From Septoria linicola (lineage: Eukaryota > Ascomycota > Dothideomycetes > Mycosphaerellales > Mycosphaerellaceae), in the NCBI GenBank assembly GCA_024114885.1, contig CP099425.1, forward strand, positions 248,001 through 312,000: a stretch of 64,000 nucleotides of DNA. Direction: 5' to 3'. The translations under genes and the position numbers were made by a program. The notes below the pieces were generated by a model. The model saw only the letters and a list, made by a program, of their open reading frames with translations, did no database searches and had not been told where the DNA came from. Positions 9,900 to 21,800 of this stretch are shown here, in pieces (position 1 is the first letter of the stretch; every line of letters begins with the position of its first letter).

Positions 9900-12800
9900 C
9901 TACTATTATATCTAGTATTACTAGAGTTAGAAGAGCTACTTAGCTTTCCTACTATTTAGTAGTAGAAACTTAGCTAAGAGAGAAAGATCTAAGTCTTAGT
10001 AATTTCCCTTATATAAGGAATCTCTATCTCTTAGAGCTAGTCTCTATACTATAAGAAATTACTCTTCTCTAGAATCCTTAGCTAGTCTAAAGTATTCTAC
10101 TAATTATTTATTCTATTTACCTACTTCTATAATAGACTAAAAGGATAAGAAGAGCTAAAGGATTCTAACTCTAGATAGAACTAACTAGAAGAAATAGTTT
10201 AGGCTATAGATAGATAAGCTAGAAGGAAAGGACTAGTTCTAGATAATTAGCTAACTAATTATTAGAGAAAACCTATATATAATTTAGTAGGATACTAATC
10301 TCTAGGTATATATTACTTAGAATTAATACTTCTTAAAAGACAATATAGTATATAGGTTTAGTATTAGATATAGTATTAGTAAAGATAATAAGATAGAGCT
10401 AGAGATATAGTATATTACTATATTTATAGCTAAGATATAGATAGTTCTCTAGAATAAGTATAATAGAGTTCTAAAGTCCTATACTATAGGTCTAATTAAA
10501 TAGTTTATTATATATAGGATATTATCTAATAAGATAATTAGAGAAGTATAGAGATATCTTAGAAGCCTAGGTAAGAGGATTACTAAGATTAATTCTTAGG
10601 AAACTTACTACTAGAGCTAAGAAAAGAGACTAAAATATCTTCTCTAATCTCTACTAATATTATACTAAGTAGCTAAGGATACTATTATAACTTAACTATT
10701 CTTAAATATAGATACTATTCTTCTTCTATTTAAGTCCTAAGAGGTAAGAGATAATCTAGATAAAATAGATATAAGTTTAGCTATATTCTATTCTAGATAG
10801 CTTAACTAAGGAAAGTCTCTACTAATATATTAGCTTTATAAAAAAGAGAGATACTAGTTAAAAGATTATCCTAACCTTTCTACTACTAAGAAACTATCCT
10901 AGTAGAAGAATAGTACTAAGAATTAGAAGGATCCTTAGAGATTATCTTTTAGAGAGAAGATAAGAAGATCCTTTTTACTAAAGAATACTAGATATATTAA
11001 GAAAGCTATCTATAAGTTATTATTATATAATAAGCTAAAGAAGGCTATCTAGAGAATAGGTAATTAGCTTTAGAGGATAGAAAAGTCTAAAAAGCTTCTA
11101 AAAAAAGGATTTTTAGCCTAGGAGTCTAGTTCTAGTTCTAATTCTAGAACTTATTCTAGTTCTAGAAGTAATAATAATTCTCTATTAGAAGATAATAATT
11201 AAGATAAGTTAGCCTATTCTATAATTAAGGCTAAAGGTAAGTTATTACTCTAAGAATAGCTCTTAGGTTCCTATATCTTATCTTATATAACTAACTAACT
11301 ATCCTTCTTTAGATTAGTAAAGCTATTAAGAAAGAAAGTATAGATTAAGATAGAAGGAGGATATCTTTATATAACCTACTCTAGACTAGTATAGATAAAG
11401 AGAATCTTAAAAGAAGAAGTTCTATTTAATAGAGTACTATTTACTTCTTATCTTAGAGTAAATCTTATATTATAGAATTAGTTTAGTAAGTAATTTAGAG
11501 TTTAAAAGCCTAATTTTACTCTTATCTCTCTAAATAGCTAAATAGTTATAAAGACTAAGCTAGTTAGAGGTATTCTATTTATTAGTAAGATATTACCTCT
11601 TTTATAGAAAAAGTTATATTACTTACTATATAATCCTATAGAGGTTAATAATACCTATACTACTCTATTAGAGAAGGATCTAAAATAGTAGAAGCTATAG
11701 TATAGAAGATTTATATACTTTAGAAGAGAGTTACTCTTAAACCTTTATAAAGTTACTAATCTAAAGAAAAGAATTCTAATTCCTAACTAGGAAGAGTATA
11801 AGTATAGGATCTATATAATAGATAAGATAAAGAAATATATAGATAAGTCTATTAAAAGAAGACCTAAAAGATTAGCTCTTATATTAGTAGATATCTATAG
11901 ACTATTACTATTATTAGTAAAAGATCTTATATAGTAGCTTAAAATTATTAATAACTTCTTAAGAAAGAAATAGGTATTTCTACTTAAAGCTAGATTAGAT
12001 ATACCTACTACTCTTTAGAACTAGAGGATTAAGATAGAAAAGTAGTTAGTAGTACTTCTTAAGTCTATAAGAGCTAATAATACTAGAGAGATTACTACTT
12101 TAATTAAATAGTAGGAGAAGGACTTTAGAATTACTTTTAAGCTAACTAAGGCCTATAATTTACTTTAGAATAGAGTAGTTAAGAGGTCTATCTAAATATT
12201 AGAAGCTTCTATTAGAGTAATACTTAAAGAGAGAGTAAGATATCTATTAAATTCTAGCTAGAAGCTTTAGAAGTATAGATATATATAAGGAATAAGCTTC
12301 TAAATAGATCTAATATTAAAAGATTTAAGCTCTTATCTAATAAAGCTTTTAATAGAATTAAACTAATAGTCTTATACTTTAGAATATAGAGATATAGAGC
12401 TATAGTATATATAGATATAAGAGTATAGCCTTAGTAGGTAAGAAGTAATAAACTAATAAATAGAAGAAAGAATACTATATTTATTAGATACTATAATAAT
12501 ATAGTAAAGATATAGAAGTTCTAGAAGCTAGATATAAAGGCTATTAAGTAGTATACTAATATAATCTTCTTTAAAGATAAGCTAGATAGAGAATTAGACT
12601 TAAATATTAAGATTAAGAATCTCTCTAGTTTAGCTCTAGAAAGAAGACTAGTTAGAAGGCTAAGAACTATTAGCTAGCCTACTCTATAAGCTAGTAGGAG
12701 TACTCTAGGTACTTCTAGTATAAGCTAGTATAAGCCTTCTCCTTAGCTATTAGTATAGAGTTAGAAAAAAGAGAAACTTTTTATATAACTTCTATCTTTA

Positions 12801-14820
12801 CTAGAAGATATAAAAGAGTATAAAAAATTCCTAGACTAAAAGAAAGTTAAAAAAGAATCTAAGAATTCTATCTAAGAAACTATAAAGATAGATTAGGAGT
12901 AGATAGTCCTAAGATAAACTCTTAGAAAGAGGAAAGTATTCTAAGAACTTAATAGGTTAAACTAGAAGCTAAAACTAATTAGACTTAAATTAGATTAGAC
13001 TAGTTAACTAGATAAGGAAATACTTCTAGAGTATTAGGCTTTCTTCTTAGTTATAAGTTCTATTAACCTAGATATCTTATAGGACTTAGAATTCTTAGAG
13101 GAAGTTAAAGAGATTATATTCTCTACTACTAAAGAAGTAGAAATATATAAATAGAAGGTTCTAATTCTAAGAAACTATAAGGAAGTAGTAAGTAATTCTA
13201 AATAGAGTTATCTCTAGTAAGAAGCTATTTAGAAGGAGCTAGATATACTTATAAGTAATAATACCTAGACTATAGTAGTTCTACTAAAAGAGGCTAACTT
13301 AGTTACTTTAAAATAGGTCTTTAATATTAAGAGAAAACTTAGTAGTACTATTAAAAAGTTTAAGGTAAGACTAGTTATAAGAAGGTTCTTCTAAAAGTAT
13401 AGAGTAAACTATATAGAAACTTTTACCTCTATAGTTAGGTAGGATACTCTAAGAGGATTTATAGCTATAGTCTATAAGAAGGACCTAGTTCTATACTAAG
13501 TAGATATAAACAATATATTTATAGAGAATACTCTATATAAGGATATCTATATAATTTTACTACTAGGTATTAACCTACTAACTAGTATAGTCTTATAAGT
13601 TCTAAGGAGTCTCTATAGGCTAAAGTAAGCTATAAGAGACTAGAATTAGCTATATATATTAAAGCTAAAAGGAATAGGATTTAGATAATTAGAAGTAGAC
13701 CTATATCTTCTAATCTATAAGAAAAGGAAAGACCTAATAATCCTAATCTATATTAATAATATACTTATTACTATAGAGAGACTAGGAGATATCCTCTAGT
13801 TTAAAGACTAACTTAGTAAGGTCTTTAAGATTAAAGATCTTAGAGAGCTAGACAAGATTCTTAGAATAAGACTAATAAGAAACAGATAGTAAGGCTAGCT
13901 AAAACTTAACTAGAAGTACTATATCTAAGAGAACCTAGCTAAGATAGAAATAGGCTAAGAAACTATATTACTAACTCTTTTACTAATAGACAGCTATAAA
14001 ATTCTAAAGCCTACTAGACTAAATAATAAAAGGTGTAATAAATAGGAGTACTAATCTATTATTAGAATATAGATATAGCTTATAACTATTATAAGACTAG
14101 ATATCTTATTTGCCCTTAGAAGATTAAGCTCCTATATTAGTAATCTAATAGTAGGATATATAAAGGCTCTAAAGAAGCTAACTAGATACCTAAGATTAAA
14201 CCTAGATCTTAGTCTAAGATACTTAAGGAATAGTTAAGGCTGTCTTACTAGATATATAGACTCTAACTATATAATAGATAAGACTAATAGAGTCTTAATC
14301 CTTAGATATATCTTCTTCCTTTATAGTATACTAATCTCTTAGATAAGTAAGAAGTAGAAATCTATAGCTATATCTATAATAGAAGCTAAATATATAGCTA
14401 TAGGAGTATATATAAAATAGTTATAGTTCCTTAGTACTCTTTTAAGAGAGCTTAGATATCTAGAGTTAGTAGAAGAATATTCTTACTAACTAAGAATCTT
14501 TAGTAACTAGGAAACTATTACTAGAATTAGGCTAATTTAGCTAAAAGATAATAACTAAACTACTCTTACTCTTATTAAAGACTTATATATTTATAATAAG
14601 TCTAAATATATTAATATCTTATATAATACTATAAGAAAGCTCTAGTAGAATAGGCTTATCTCTATAGAATATATAGGTATAAAAGAGATAGTAGTAGATA
14701 GTCTTACTAAACTAAAGAATAGACTATAGTTTTAGGATTTTATAAGGTAGCTCTACCTTATATAAGAGATATATAAAAGATAACTCTAAGCCTTAGAGTT
14801 AAACTAAAAAGAGTTTAAAA
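9900..14820 (+). pseudogene. Copia-A1 gag-pol polyprotein (decayed)
   Basis: The plus-strand frames give a recognisable Ty1/Copia polyprotein with many RIP stops. Gag-like sequence with a serine-rich stretch spans to ~11200. A protease remnant (SYIL...) lies near 11270, and integrase-like sequence follows at ~11750-12400. RT has KARLVIRRF (~13365), YRLKQAIRD (~13617) and the active-site remnant YINNILI (~13750), where YVDD became YINN by G-to-A changes in TG contexts. RNase H follows with SKKQKSIAISIIEAKYIAI (~14345-14405). Both catalytic aspartates of RT are lost, so RIP has changed the active site as well as adding stops. The order INT-RT-RNase H assigns the superfamily. Confidence 0.9.
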
Positions 14821-15413
14821 GAATAATTCTAGTTACTTAGCTTCTTTTTAGTTAGCTTTTATAAAGTCCTAAATAGCTCTACTAATATTAGACCTATTAC
14901 TAACTATAATATTACTATATAGTATCTAGCTAAACTAGATACTCTCTAAGGTTAAGTACTAGTTAATATTAAAGACCTCCTCTATAGTAGCTATTATCTC
15001 TAGTACTAATATATAGTTACTTTACTCTCTAGCCTAATATAAGACTCTTATAGCTAAGAATAGAGTACTCTAGAGGCTCTTAAGGAACTAGGAAGCTATA
15101 TAGAATATAACTAAGTATAGGACTAGTCTATAAGGTATCTAGAGAGCTATTAGGATTAGCTATAAGTAAGAATAGAGATAACTTACTAGATAGTCTATAT
15201 CTTAAATAATCTACTCCTATATAAGAGAAGAGAAAGATCTTATAGAAGATATTTCTTTTACCTTTCTATAGAAGATAGTAGTATAGAAAGTTCTACTAGA
15301 TAGGTAGTTAGTACTAGGTAATTATTAGTCTAAAAAGTAAGTACTTAATAACTAATTAAGATTAAGACTAATACTTAAGTACTATAGATAATCTATTAAA
15401 GGATCTAACTATA

Positions 15414-15428
15414 TAGTATAAGTAGGAG
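15414..15428 (+). other. Copia-A1 polypurine tract
   Basis: The purine-rich AAGTAGGAG ends exactly one base before the 3' LTR at 15429. The same sequence, reversed, abuts the 3' LTR of the second copy at 32257-32271. It fixes the transcription direction as plus. Confidence 0.7.
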
Positions 15429-15705
15429 TATTAAGAATATATCCTAGATAGTTAGTCTAGATATAGATATTTAGGTATAGTTCTAGATACCTAAGATATC
15501 TACTAGAGGCTTAGTAAGAGGTATATCTTACTTCTCTTTCTTCTCTTCTTAGATAACTAACTTAATTAACTTTGTATTTAGTTCCTAGTATATTACTACT
15601 ATATTATATATATAAGATAGTTTAAGATTAATTCTCTATTCTTCTTTACTACGCTATACTCTCCTTAATATTATATAGTATCTAATACGTCCTCTACTTT
15701 TAATA
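15429..15705 (+). repeat. Copia-A1 3' LTR
   Basis: 277 bp and collinear with the 5' LTR, with scattered differences, mostly C/T and G/A. It is followed by the TTTCT target duplication at 15706-15710. Confidence 0.93.
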
Positions 15706-15710
15706 TTTCT

Positions 15711-16430
15711 TAGAATAATAAGAATAATATTTAGTAGAGTTCTTAGAGCTCTTCTTATTTAATCTCTTAGAGGTACTCTTAGGTTTATTCTTTATAGACT
15801 TTTTAGACTTATTATCTCTAGAGAAAAGTATTATTTCTTTAGTACTATATCTTCTAGATTTATCTAGTATATTAGAGAATTAAGTCTCTAGAGTATAGCT
15901 AGCTTTATTATCTCTTAGATTTTAACTTATAGAGGTAATAAAGGAGCTATAACTATTATTTAGGTTATTAAAAGTCTAAGCTATTATTACTTAGTCTAGT
16001 ATAATAACTTCCTTACTCTTTAGATTATTAGTAAGGTAACGAATCGTATTAATATATAACTCTATAGATTATAAAGTCTCTAGAGTAGTTTAGAGTAGCT
16101 CTCTTAAGAGAAGGAATCTAGAACTAAATTCTTTAGAGGAATAGAGTTCTTTAAGAGTATTCTAAGCTATTTTAGCTATCTCTTTATCTTAAATTTATAA
16201 GAGAGAGCTATCCTCTAGAGCTAACCTAATAAAGACTAGTACTTTATTATTACTAGTATCGCTTTAATTACTAGTTATAGTACTAATATAGCCTTTTTTA
16301 GTTAGGTAAGACTTTATTCTTAAAGACTATATCTTATAGTTTTCTTACTCTTTTAGATATTAGAAACTAAAGGTCTTATTACTTAGAGATATAATTATTA
16401 AATATCTTAAAGCTTCTAGAGAAAGAAACT
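15711..16430 (-). pseudogene. Copia-B gag (decayed)
   Basis: On the minus strand the likely start is just right of 16425, after TATTAAG... of the leader, giving a sequence beginning with T-K-F-L-S-L-E-A-L. About 230 residues of Copia gag follow. Near 15711-15740 there is a zinc-knuckle remnant of type CxxCxxxxHxxxxC in which cysteines appear as tyrosines (YYSYYSKK), as expected from RIP of TGT/TGC codons. It continues at 9409 on the far side of Copia-A1. Neighbours are the leader and 5' LTR upstream and the protease downstream. Confidence 0.85.
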
Positions 16431-16845
16431 TAATACTAGGCTTACTATCTTATAATATACTTGAATTTAGCTATTCTTAATAATACCTATTAGTATACTA
16501 CTTTCTTAAGAGGTCTAACTAGTATTATAGTATTTCTAACTCTTAATACTCTTATATAATCCTAGTTTCCTAGATAAGAGATAGTAGAGACTTTAAAGGC
16601 TATAAGCTCTCTAGTTTATTATAATAAAAATCCTTAGTATAGTAGTTCTAGAAGAGCTTTCTTTAAGCTTTCTTCTAAACTATAAATCGTCTAATTTAGT
16701 TAAGGTTTTATTATATTATTATCGATTTTTAAAAAGATTCTAAAGAAAGTTCTAGAAAAGAGTCGTACTTCTTCTAGATAGAGTCTATAGGCTCTAGAGA
16801 TAGTCTATATATCGTCTAAGGTTAGTCTAAGCTTTATTATAGACT

Positions 16846-16859
16846 AGGCTTATAATCTA
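16846..16859 (-). other. Copia-B putative primer-binding site
   Basis: On the minus strand, TAGATTATAAGCC directly follows the 5' LTR end. The same sequence follows the plus-strand LTR at 1830, and a close relative follows the Copia-A 5' LTR at 9687. Position and conservation argue for the tRNA primer site; the tRNA is not identified. Confidence 0.6.
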
Positions 16860-17504
16860 TTAGAATTTAGTAGAGATAGCTTATTAGTCCTTAATTAATA
16901 TTTAACTTAGAGGTTTATTAAATATCGATAGCTAGTTAATCGATTATTATTAAGGTCTTAAGAAGAATTAAGTTAATTAGAGAGTAGTTAAAAACTTTTA
17001 TTATTATTCTACTAAGTAGAGCGTAGGCGTCTACTTAAGTATTCTCTCTAAGACTACTAGAATCTTCTAGACTATATAATTACTTATATAGCCTTAGACT
17101 AGTTTAGAAAGTTATAAAGTCTTTAATTAGAAATCTAACTTTCTTTAGACTTTACTTTAATTCTAGATCTTTAAGCTAGATAGTACTAGGTAGAAGACTC
17201 TTACTAACGTATATTATAGAGACTTCTAGAGTATAATTTAGATAATTTTAGATCTTCTTTCTTTTTAGAAATCTAATATCTATTATATAACCTAATTATA
17301 TAATATTAGAGTTACTCTCTAATATAAAATCTAACGACTATTACGTAACTTAGTTATATAATATAGTTATATAATATAGTTATATAACGTTAGAGTCGCT
17401 CCTAATACAAAATCTAATAGCTATTATATAATCTAGTTATATAATATTAGAGTCGCTTCTAGAAGTCTAGCTCTAGAATAAACTAAGCTTATCTTTCTAA
17501 GATA
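16860..17504 (-). repeat. Copia-B 5' LTR
   Basis: 645 bp, the longest Copia-B LTR here because of extra tandem repeat units near 17280-17450, including a run of three TATATAAC-type palindrome units. It ends at the right with the inverted LTR head TTTCTAAGATA. Confidence 0.88.
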
Positions 17505-18587
17505 TCTAATTATTATCTTCTAATAGAGAATTATTATTACTTCTAGAACTAGAATAAGTTCTAGAATTAGAACTAGAACTAGATTTCTAGACTAAAAATC
17601 TTTTCTTTAGAAGCTTTCTAAATCTTTCTATTCTTTAAAGCTACTTACCTATTCTCTAAATAGCCTTCTTTAGTTTATTATATAATAATAACTTATAGAT
17701 AGCTTTCTTAATATATCTAGTAATCTTTAGTAAAGAGAATCTTCTTACTTTCTCTTTAAGAGATAATCTCTAAGAATCTTTCTAATTCTTAGTACTATTT
17801 CTCTACTAAGATAGTTTCTTAATAGTAGAGAGGTTAGAATAATCTTTTAACTAATATTTCTCTTTCTTATAGAGCTAGTATATTAGTAAGGACTTCTCTT
17901 AGTTAGGCTATCTAGAATAGAATATAGCTAAACCTATATCTATTCTATCTAAATTATCTTTTACTTTTTAGAACTAAAATAGAAAGAGAATAGTATCTAT
18001 ATCTAAGAATAGTTAAGTTATAATAGTATCCTTAGCTACTTAGTATAATATAGATAGAGACTAGAAAAGATATTTTAGTCTCTTATCTTAGCTCTAGTAG
18101 TAAGTTTTCTAAGGATTAATCTTAGTAATCCTTTTACTTAGACTTCTAAGATATCTCTATACTTCTCTAATTATCTTATTAGATAATATCCTATATATAA
18201 CAAACTATTTAATTAGACCTATAATATAGGACTTTAAGACTCTATTATACTTATTCTAAAGAACTATCTATATCTTAGCTATAAATATAGTAATATACTA
18301 TATCTCTAGCTCTATCTTATTATCTTTACTAATACTATATCTAATACTAAACCTATATACTATATTATCTTTTAAGAAGTATTAACTTTAAGTAATATAT
18401 ATCTAGAGATTAGTATCCTATTAAGCTATATATAGGTTCTCTCTAATAATTAGTTAGCTAATTACCTAGAACTAGTCCTTTTCTTCTAGCTTATCTATCT
18501 ATAGCCTAAACTATTTCTTCTAGTTAGTTCTATCTAGGGTTAGAATCCTTTAGCTCTTCTTATCTTCTTAGTCTATTATAGAAATAG
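17505..18587 (-). mobile_element. Copia-A fragment, protease/gag part (-)
   Basis: It matches the reverse complement of about 10130-11210 of Copia-A1 and 36480-37565 of Copia-A2. It is the right-hand continuation of the fragment at 2526-4892, interrupted by Copia-B. It stops in gag at 18587, where the Y1 LTR begins. It is strongly AT-rich and its frames are full of stops. Confidence 0.85.
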
Positions 18588-18866
18588 TAATAGATAATAA
18601 CTACTCTAATACTAACCCTCTAGGTAGGTATAAGAGTAGCTATTATAGAATAAGACCTATTTAGAAAGTAATAGTCTTATAATATATAGGTTAAATAGTA
18701 GTAACGAGCTCAAACTAGTAGTCCTAGGACTAAGAGCCTATACTAGGACTATAGGATATTAAATTAATTAAGTAGAGTAAATATTACTATCTTAGAAACG
18801 ACCTACTACCTTAGTTTTATACTAAAGCTACTAAGTATAGTATATAGGTAGGCCTTTACCTTACTA
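18588..18866 (-). repeat. Y1 3' LTR
   Basis: 279 bp, TAATAGATAATAACTACTC to GGCCTTTACCTTACTA in plus-strand reading. It is the same length as both Y2 LTRs. On the transcribed strand it follows the polypurine tract at 18867-18882. Confidence 0.9.
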
Positions 18867-18882
18867 ATCCTCTCTTTCTTAG
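18867..18882 (-). other. Y1 polypurine tract
   Basis: Minus-strand AAGAAAGAGAGGAT abuts the left LTR. It also occurs on the plus strand at 63328-63342 next to the Y3 3' LTR and as a near copy at 40309-40324 in Y2. It marks the 3' end of the internal region. Confidence 0.8.
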
Positions 18883-21800
18883 TATCTAACTAGATACCTA
18901 ACTACCTATAGATCTTACTTAGAATCGCTTAAAACTAGCTAGTTTTCCTATTAAAGTCTATTAAACTTTTAATTAGAGGCCTATTAAATAGTTACCTTTT
19001 CTAATTATAACTACTAAAAACACTTTCTTAGATCTAGTTATTATTCGCTAGACGCTACTCTTCTACTATATTCTTAGAGATCTTTTTAAGAATAGCCTCT
19101 CTCTTCTTTAATACTAATACTTCTAAGTTACTACTCGTACTTATAAAGCTAGCTTTACTAAATATATACTTCTTAATATCTATAACTATAGTAGAGGTAG
19201 TAGCGAATTAAGCTTTAGCTATAGTCTACTATTTAGCTATATAGACCTTAAACTCCTTCTTACTTATACTAAAGAGCTTCTTTATTTCTATATTTACTAC
19301 CTAATCTACTTATAGAACTCGGCCTACTAAGATATTAGAAATTAGACCTAGGCTACTTAGTAGTACCTTAGTAGTAAAAGGTTTTATTACTTATATAAGG
19401 TATATAGTACCTAAAGCTCTAAAGAGTATTCGCTTATAATAGAGATATATACTATATACTATAGAAACGTTAATATAATTACTATTAGGTAACTTATCTA
19501 ATATATAACTCTTAGAGTAGGCTAGAAATACTATTAGAATTATACGATACTCTTTACCTACGCGAGTATACTACTAAGAGATATAGAGGTACGAAATAAC
19601 TAGTAAGCCTATATTAGTATAAGGATTCTTCTAACTAAGATTAAGGTTAGCTTTTATATCGTTAGTAATTACTAGAGCTATAGTCTTAACGAAGCCTATA
19701 CTATAGCTTTACTTATTAGAGATAATACGCCTCGCTAGTAGCTTCGCCTTCTTAGAGTTAAAGAACCTATTACTAATCGTGTTAGAGGTTAGTAAAAGTC
19801 GTCCTCTATTACTAGTATCGTCTAGAGAGTTTATAAATTAAATCTAATTAAAGCTCTTCTTCTTAAGTAATATATTCTCGTTTAAGGCGATATATTAGAA
19901 GCTATTAGAGTAGTTAGAGCTAGCCTTATCGTCGAAGATATAAAAGGTAGTAGATAGGTAGGCTATATATTTAATAGTTATATATAGAGTAGTAACTAGC
20001 TAATATAGCTATAGTAGAGGATACTAGTAAAGAAGCTATTAGGATAGCGAGTACTATATACTATAAGACTAACTATACTAACTAATAGCTATATTATACT
20101 ATCGATATAGTACGAACTCTTATCGTATAGCTTCGAGTAAGAAGTCTAGAATCTAAAATAGGCCTCTAGTAGAAAGAGAATAAAAGAGGAAGCTATAATC
20201 GATCTAGGTACTCTTATTACTATTATAGTCTAAGAGCTCCTAAGCCTTCTAATAGATATTAGAAGTAACCTTTAAGTCTACTTTAGTTACTATAAACTAA
20301 AAGAGTCTAAGATAGCTTCTATCTATTTTTTATATTAGAGTATTAATATCGTCTTCTAGTTTCTAAATATTAGTATTCTTCTTACTATAACGAGTAGGTC
20401 CTACTAGCTTAGAGAAGAAAGTATTCGCTTCTAGCTTAAACTATATCTAATTTTAAGTATTCTAGGCGATAAAAGCTTAGAGATTAGCTATACTACCTAT
20501 CTAAATAATACGCTAGTAGAGAGTATATATTACTTTAGCTATCCTTAGTAGTTTTAAACCTATAGTATTACCTATCTTAGTCGTATATTATTTATAAAGA
20601 GGCTAGCTAAGGTATAGAGAGATATTAATTAAAGCGTAGCTCTTAGCTACCTTCTTCTTCTTCTAGATATTATTAACCTCTTTAAGAGTACTACTAACGA
20701 TTATATAGTAGTAGACTTCGGATATAATACTATTCTTTATATAAGCCTAGTAACGTAGATTAAGCTCTAAGTCGTTTTCTAGCTTAATTCTACTATTATC
20801 CTCTCTAATAATTAGTAATAGGCGCTACGAACCTAGTAGTAGCTCTATTATAGGTAACCCTTAGTCTTATATAGGATCGCTATTACCTAAAGCGCTTAGT
20901 ATAGAAGAAGTCTCGATCGAGATAATAATAGTTTCTTTAGTATAAAGTCTAGTAATCCTTCTACTTTTATAAAGAATAGGCGTAGGCTTCTTTATAGAGC
21001 TTAGTATTAACTTCTCTAACTAAGCTTTTAGCCTCTATATAGTACTAGGCGATATAGAATCTCTAAGACGAGGCTCTAGAGTCGTAAGTAAGCTTCCTTC
21101 TTCTTTTTCTTAACTAGAGTTTTAAGTAGGACTAGATAAGGATAGGCTCTTAGGCGTAGAGGAGAAGAGATATCTATTAGATCGTAGATTTCTAAAAGAA
21201 AGTAATAGGTTATAGGATATTAAGAGCTATCTCTCTATTACTAGAAATATATAAGTTAGTTCTTCGAAGGTCTCTCTTTTACGCTCTTTTTTAGTAAGCT
21301 TAACTATAAATCTATACTAATTAAGTTTATAGCCTACCTCTAGGCGTATCTCTCTTATCTTATAGCTAAATACGTCGACTTATAAGAGCTCCTTCTTAAA
21401 CTTATTCTAGTAGCGTCTCCTATCTAAGTTCGTATTAATAAAGCCTAAGCTCTATAAGCTAGGAGTCTTCTTACTTCTCTATAGCTAAAAATACTAGCTA
21501 TAAGAGAATATATTCGCTATCTACTAATAGAAACGATCTTACTTTTACTACGTTAAGAAAGCCTAGTCTTTAGGCTCGCTCTCTTTAAAGACGCCTTTAT
21601 ACTTATTTAACTATTAATAAAGGTTCCTAAGTATCTCTTTATTATATAAGACTTAGTTAAAAAAGAGGAAATTCTACTTATATCTAAACTCTATACGTAG
21701 CTACTACTAAATTAAGTTTCTCTTCTTTACTAAGTCTCGGCCTTCTTAGCGTATTTTCTTTATATTATCGTGCTTTATACTCTCCGCGTTAAGGTATTTT

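Larger units (their letters stand above)
9410..15705 (+). mobile_element. Copia-A1, full-length Ty1/Copia element (+)
   Basis: The element is 6,296 bp, with 277-bp LTRs at 9410-9686 and 15429-15705. The duplication TTTCT flanks it at 9405-9409 and 15706-15710. Removing it and one TTTCT restores the Copia-B gag zinc-knuckle region across the junction, so this is an insertion into Copia-B. Its length is identical to the second full copy at 31980-38275. CG dinucleotides are almost completely absent inside it, unlike the surrounding Copia-B. Confidence 0.96.
4893..17504 (-). mobile_element. Copia-B full-length Ty1/Copia element (-), split by Copia-A1
   Basis: Two Copia-B LTRs in minus orientation (4893-5512 and 16860-17504) enclose a decayed gag-pol in the order gag, protease, integrase, reverse transcriptase, RNase H, which is the Ty1/Copia order. 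Without the 6,301 bp due to Copia-A1 it is about 6.3 kb, a normal Copia length. Flanking 5-mers are TCTTA (4888-4892) and TCTAA (17505-17509), a target duplication with one mismatch. The two LTRs differ in length because of different numbers of internal tandem repeats. The element sits in an older minus-strand Copia-A fragment. Confidence 0.92.

Noticed and set aside
17330..17400. Regular TATATAAC palindromes as a CRISPR-like array
   Set aside because: They are tandem units of the Copia-B LTR without unique spacers, and similar blocks are found in every Copia-B LTR here.
2526..18587. Inverted arrangement of Copia-B LTRs (1201-1829 on +, 16860-17504 on -) as a large inverted-repeat element such as a DNA transposon
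   Set aside because: Each LTR is explained by its own copy with leader, gag or target duplication; no transposase or terminal duplication fits the larger unit.
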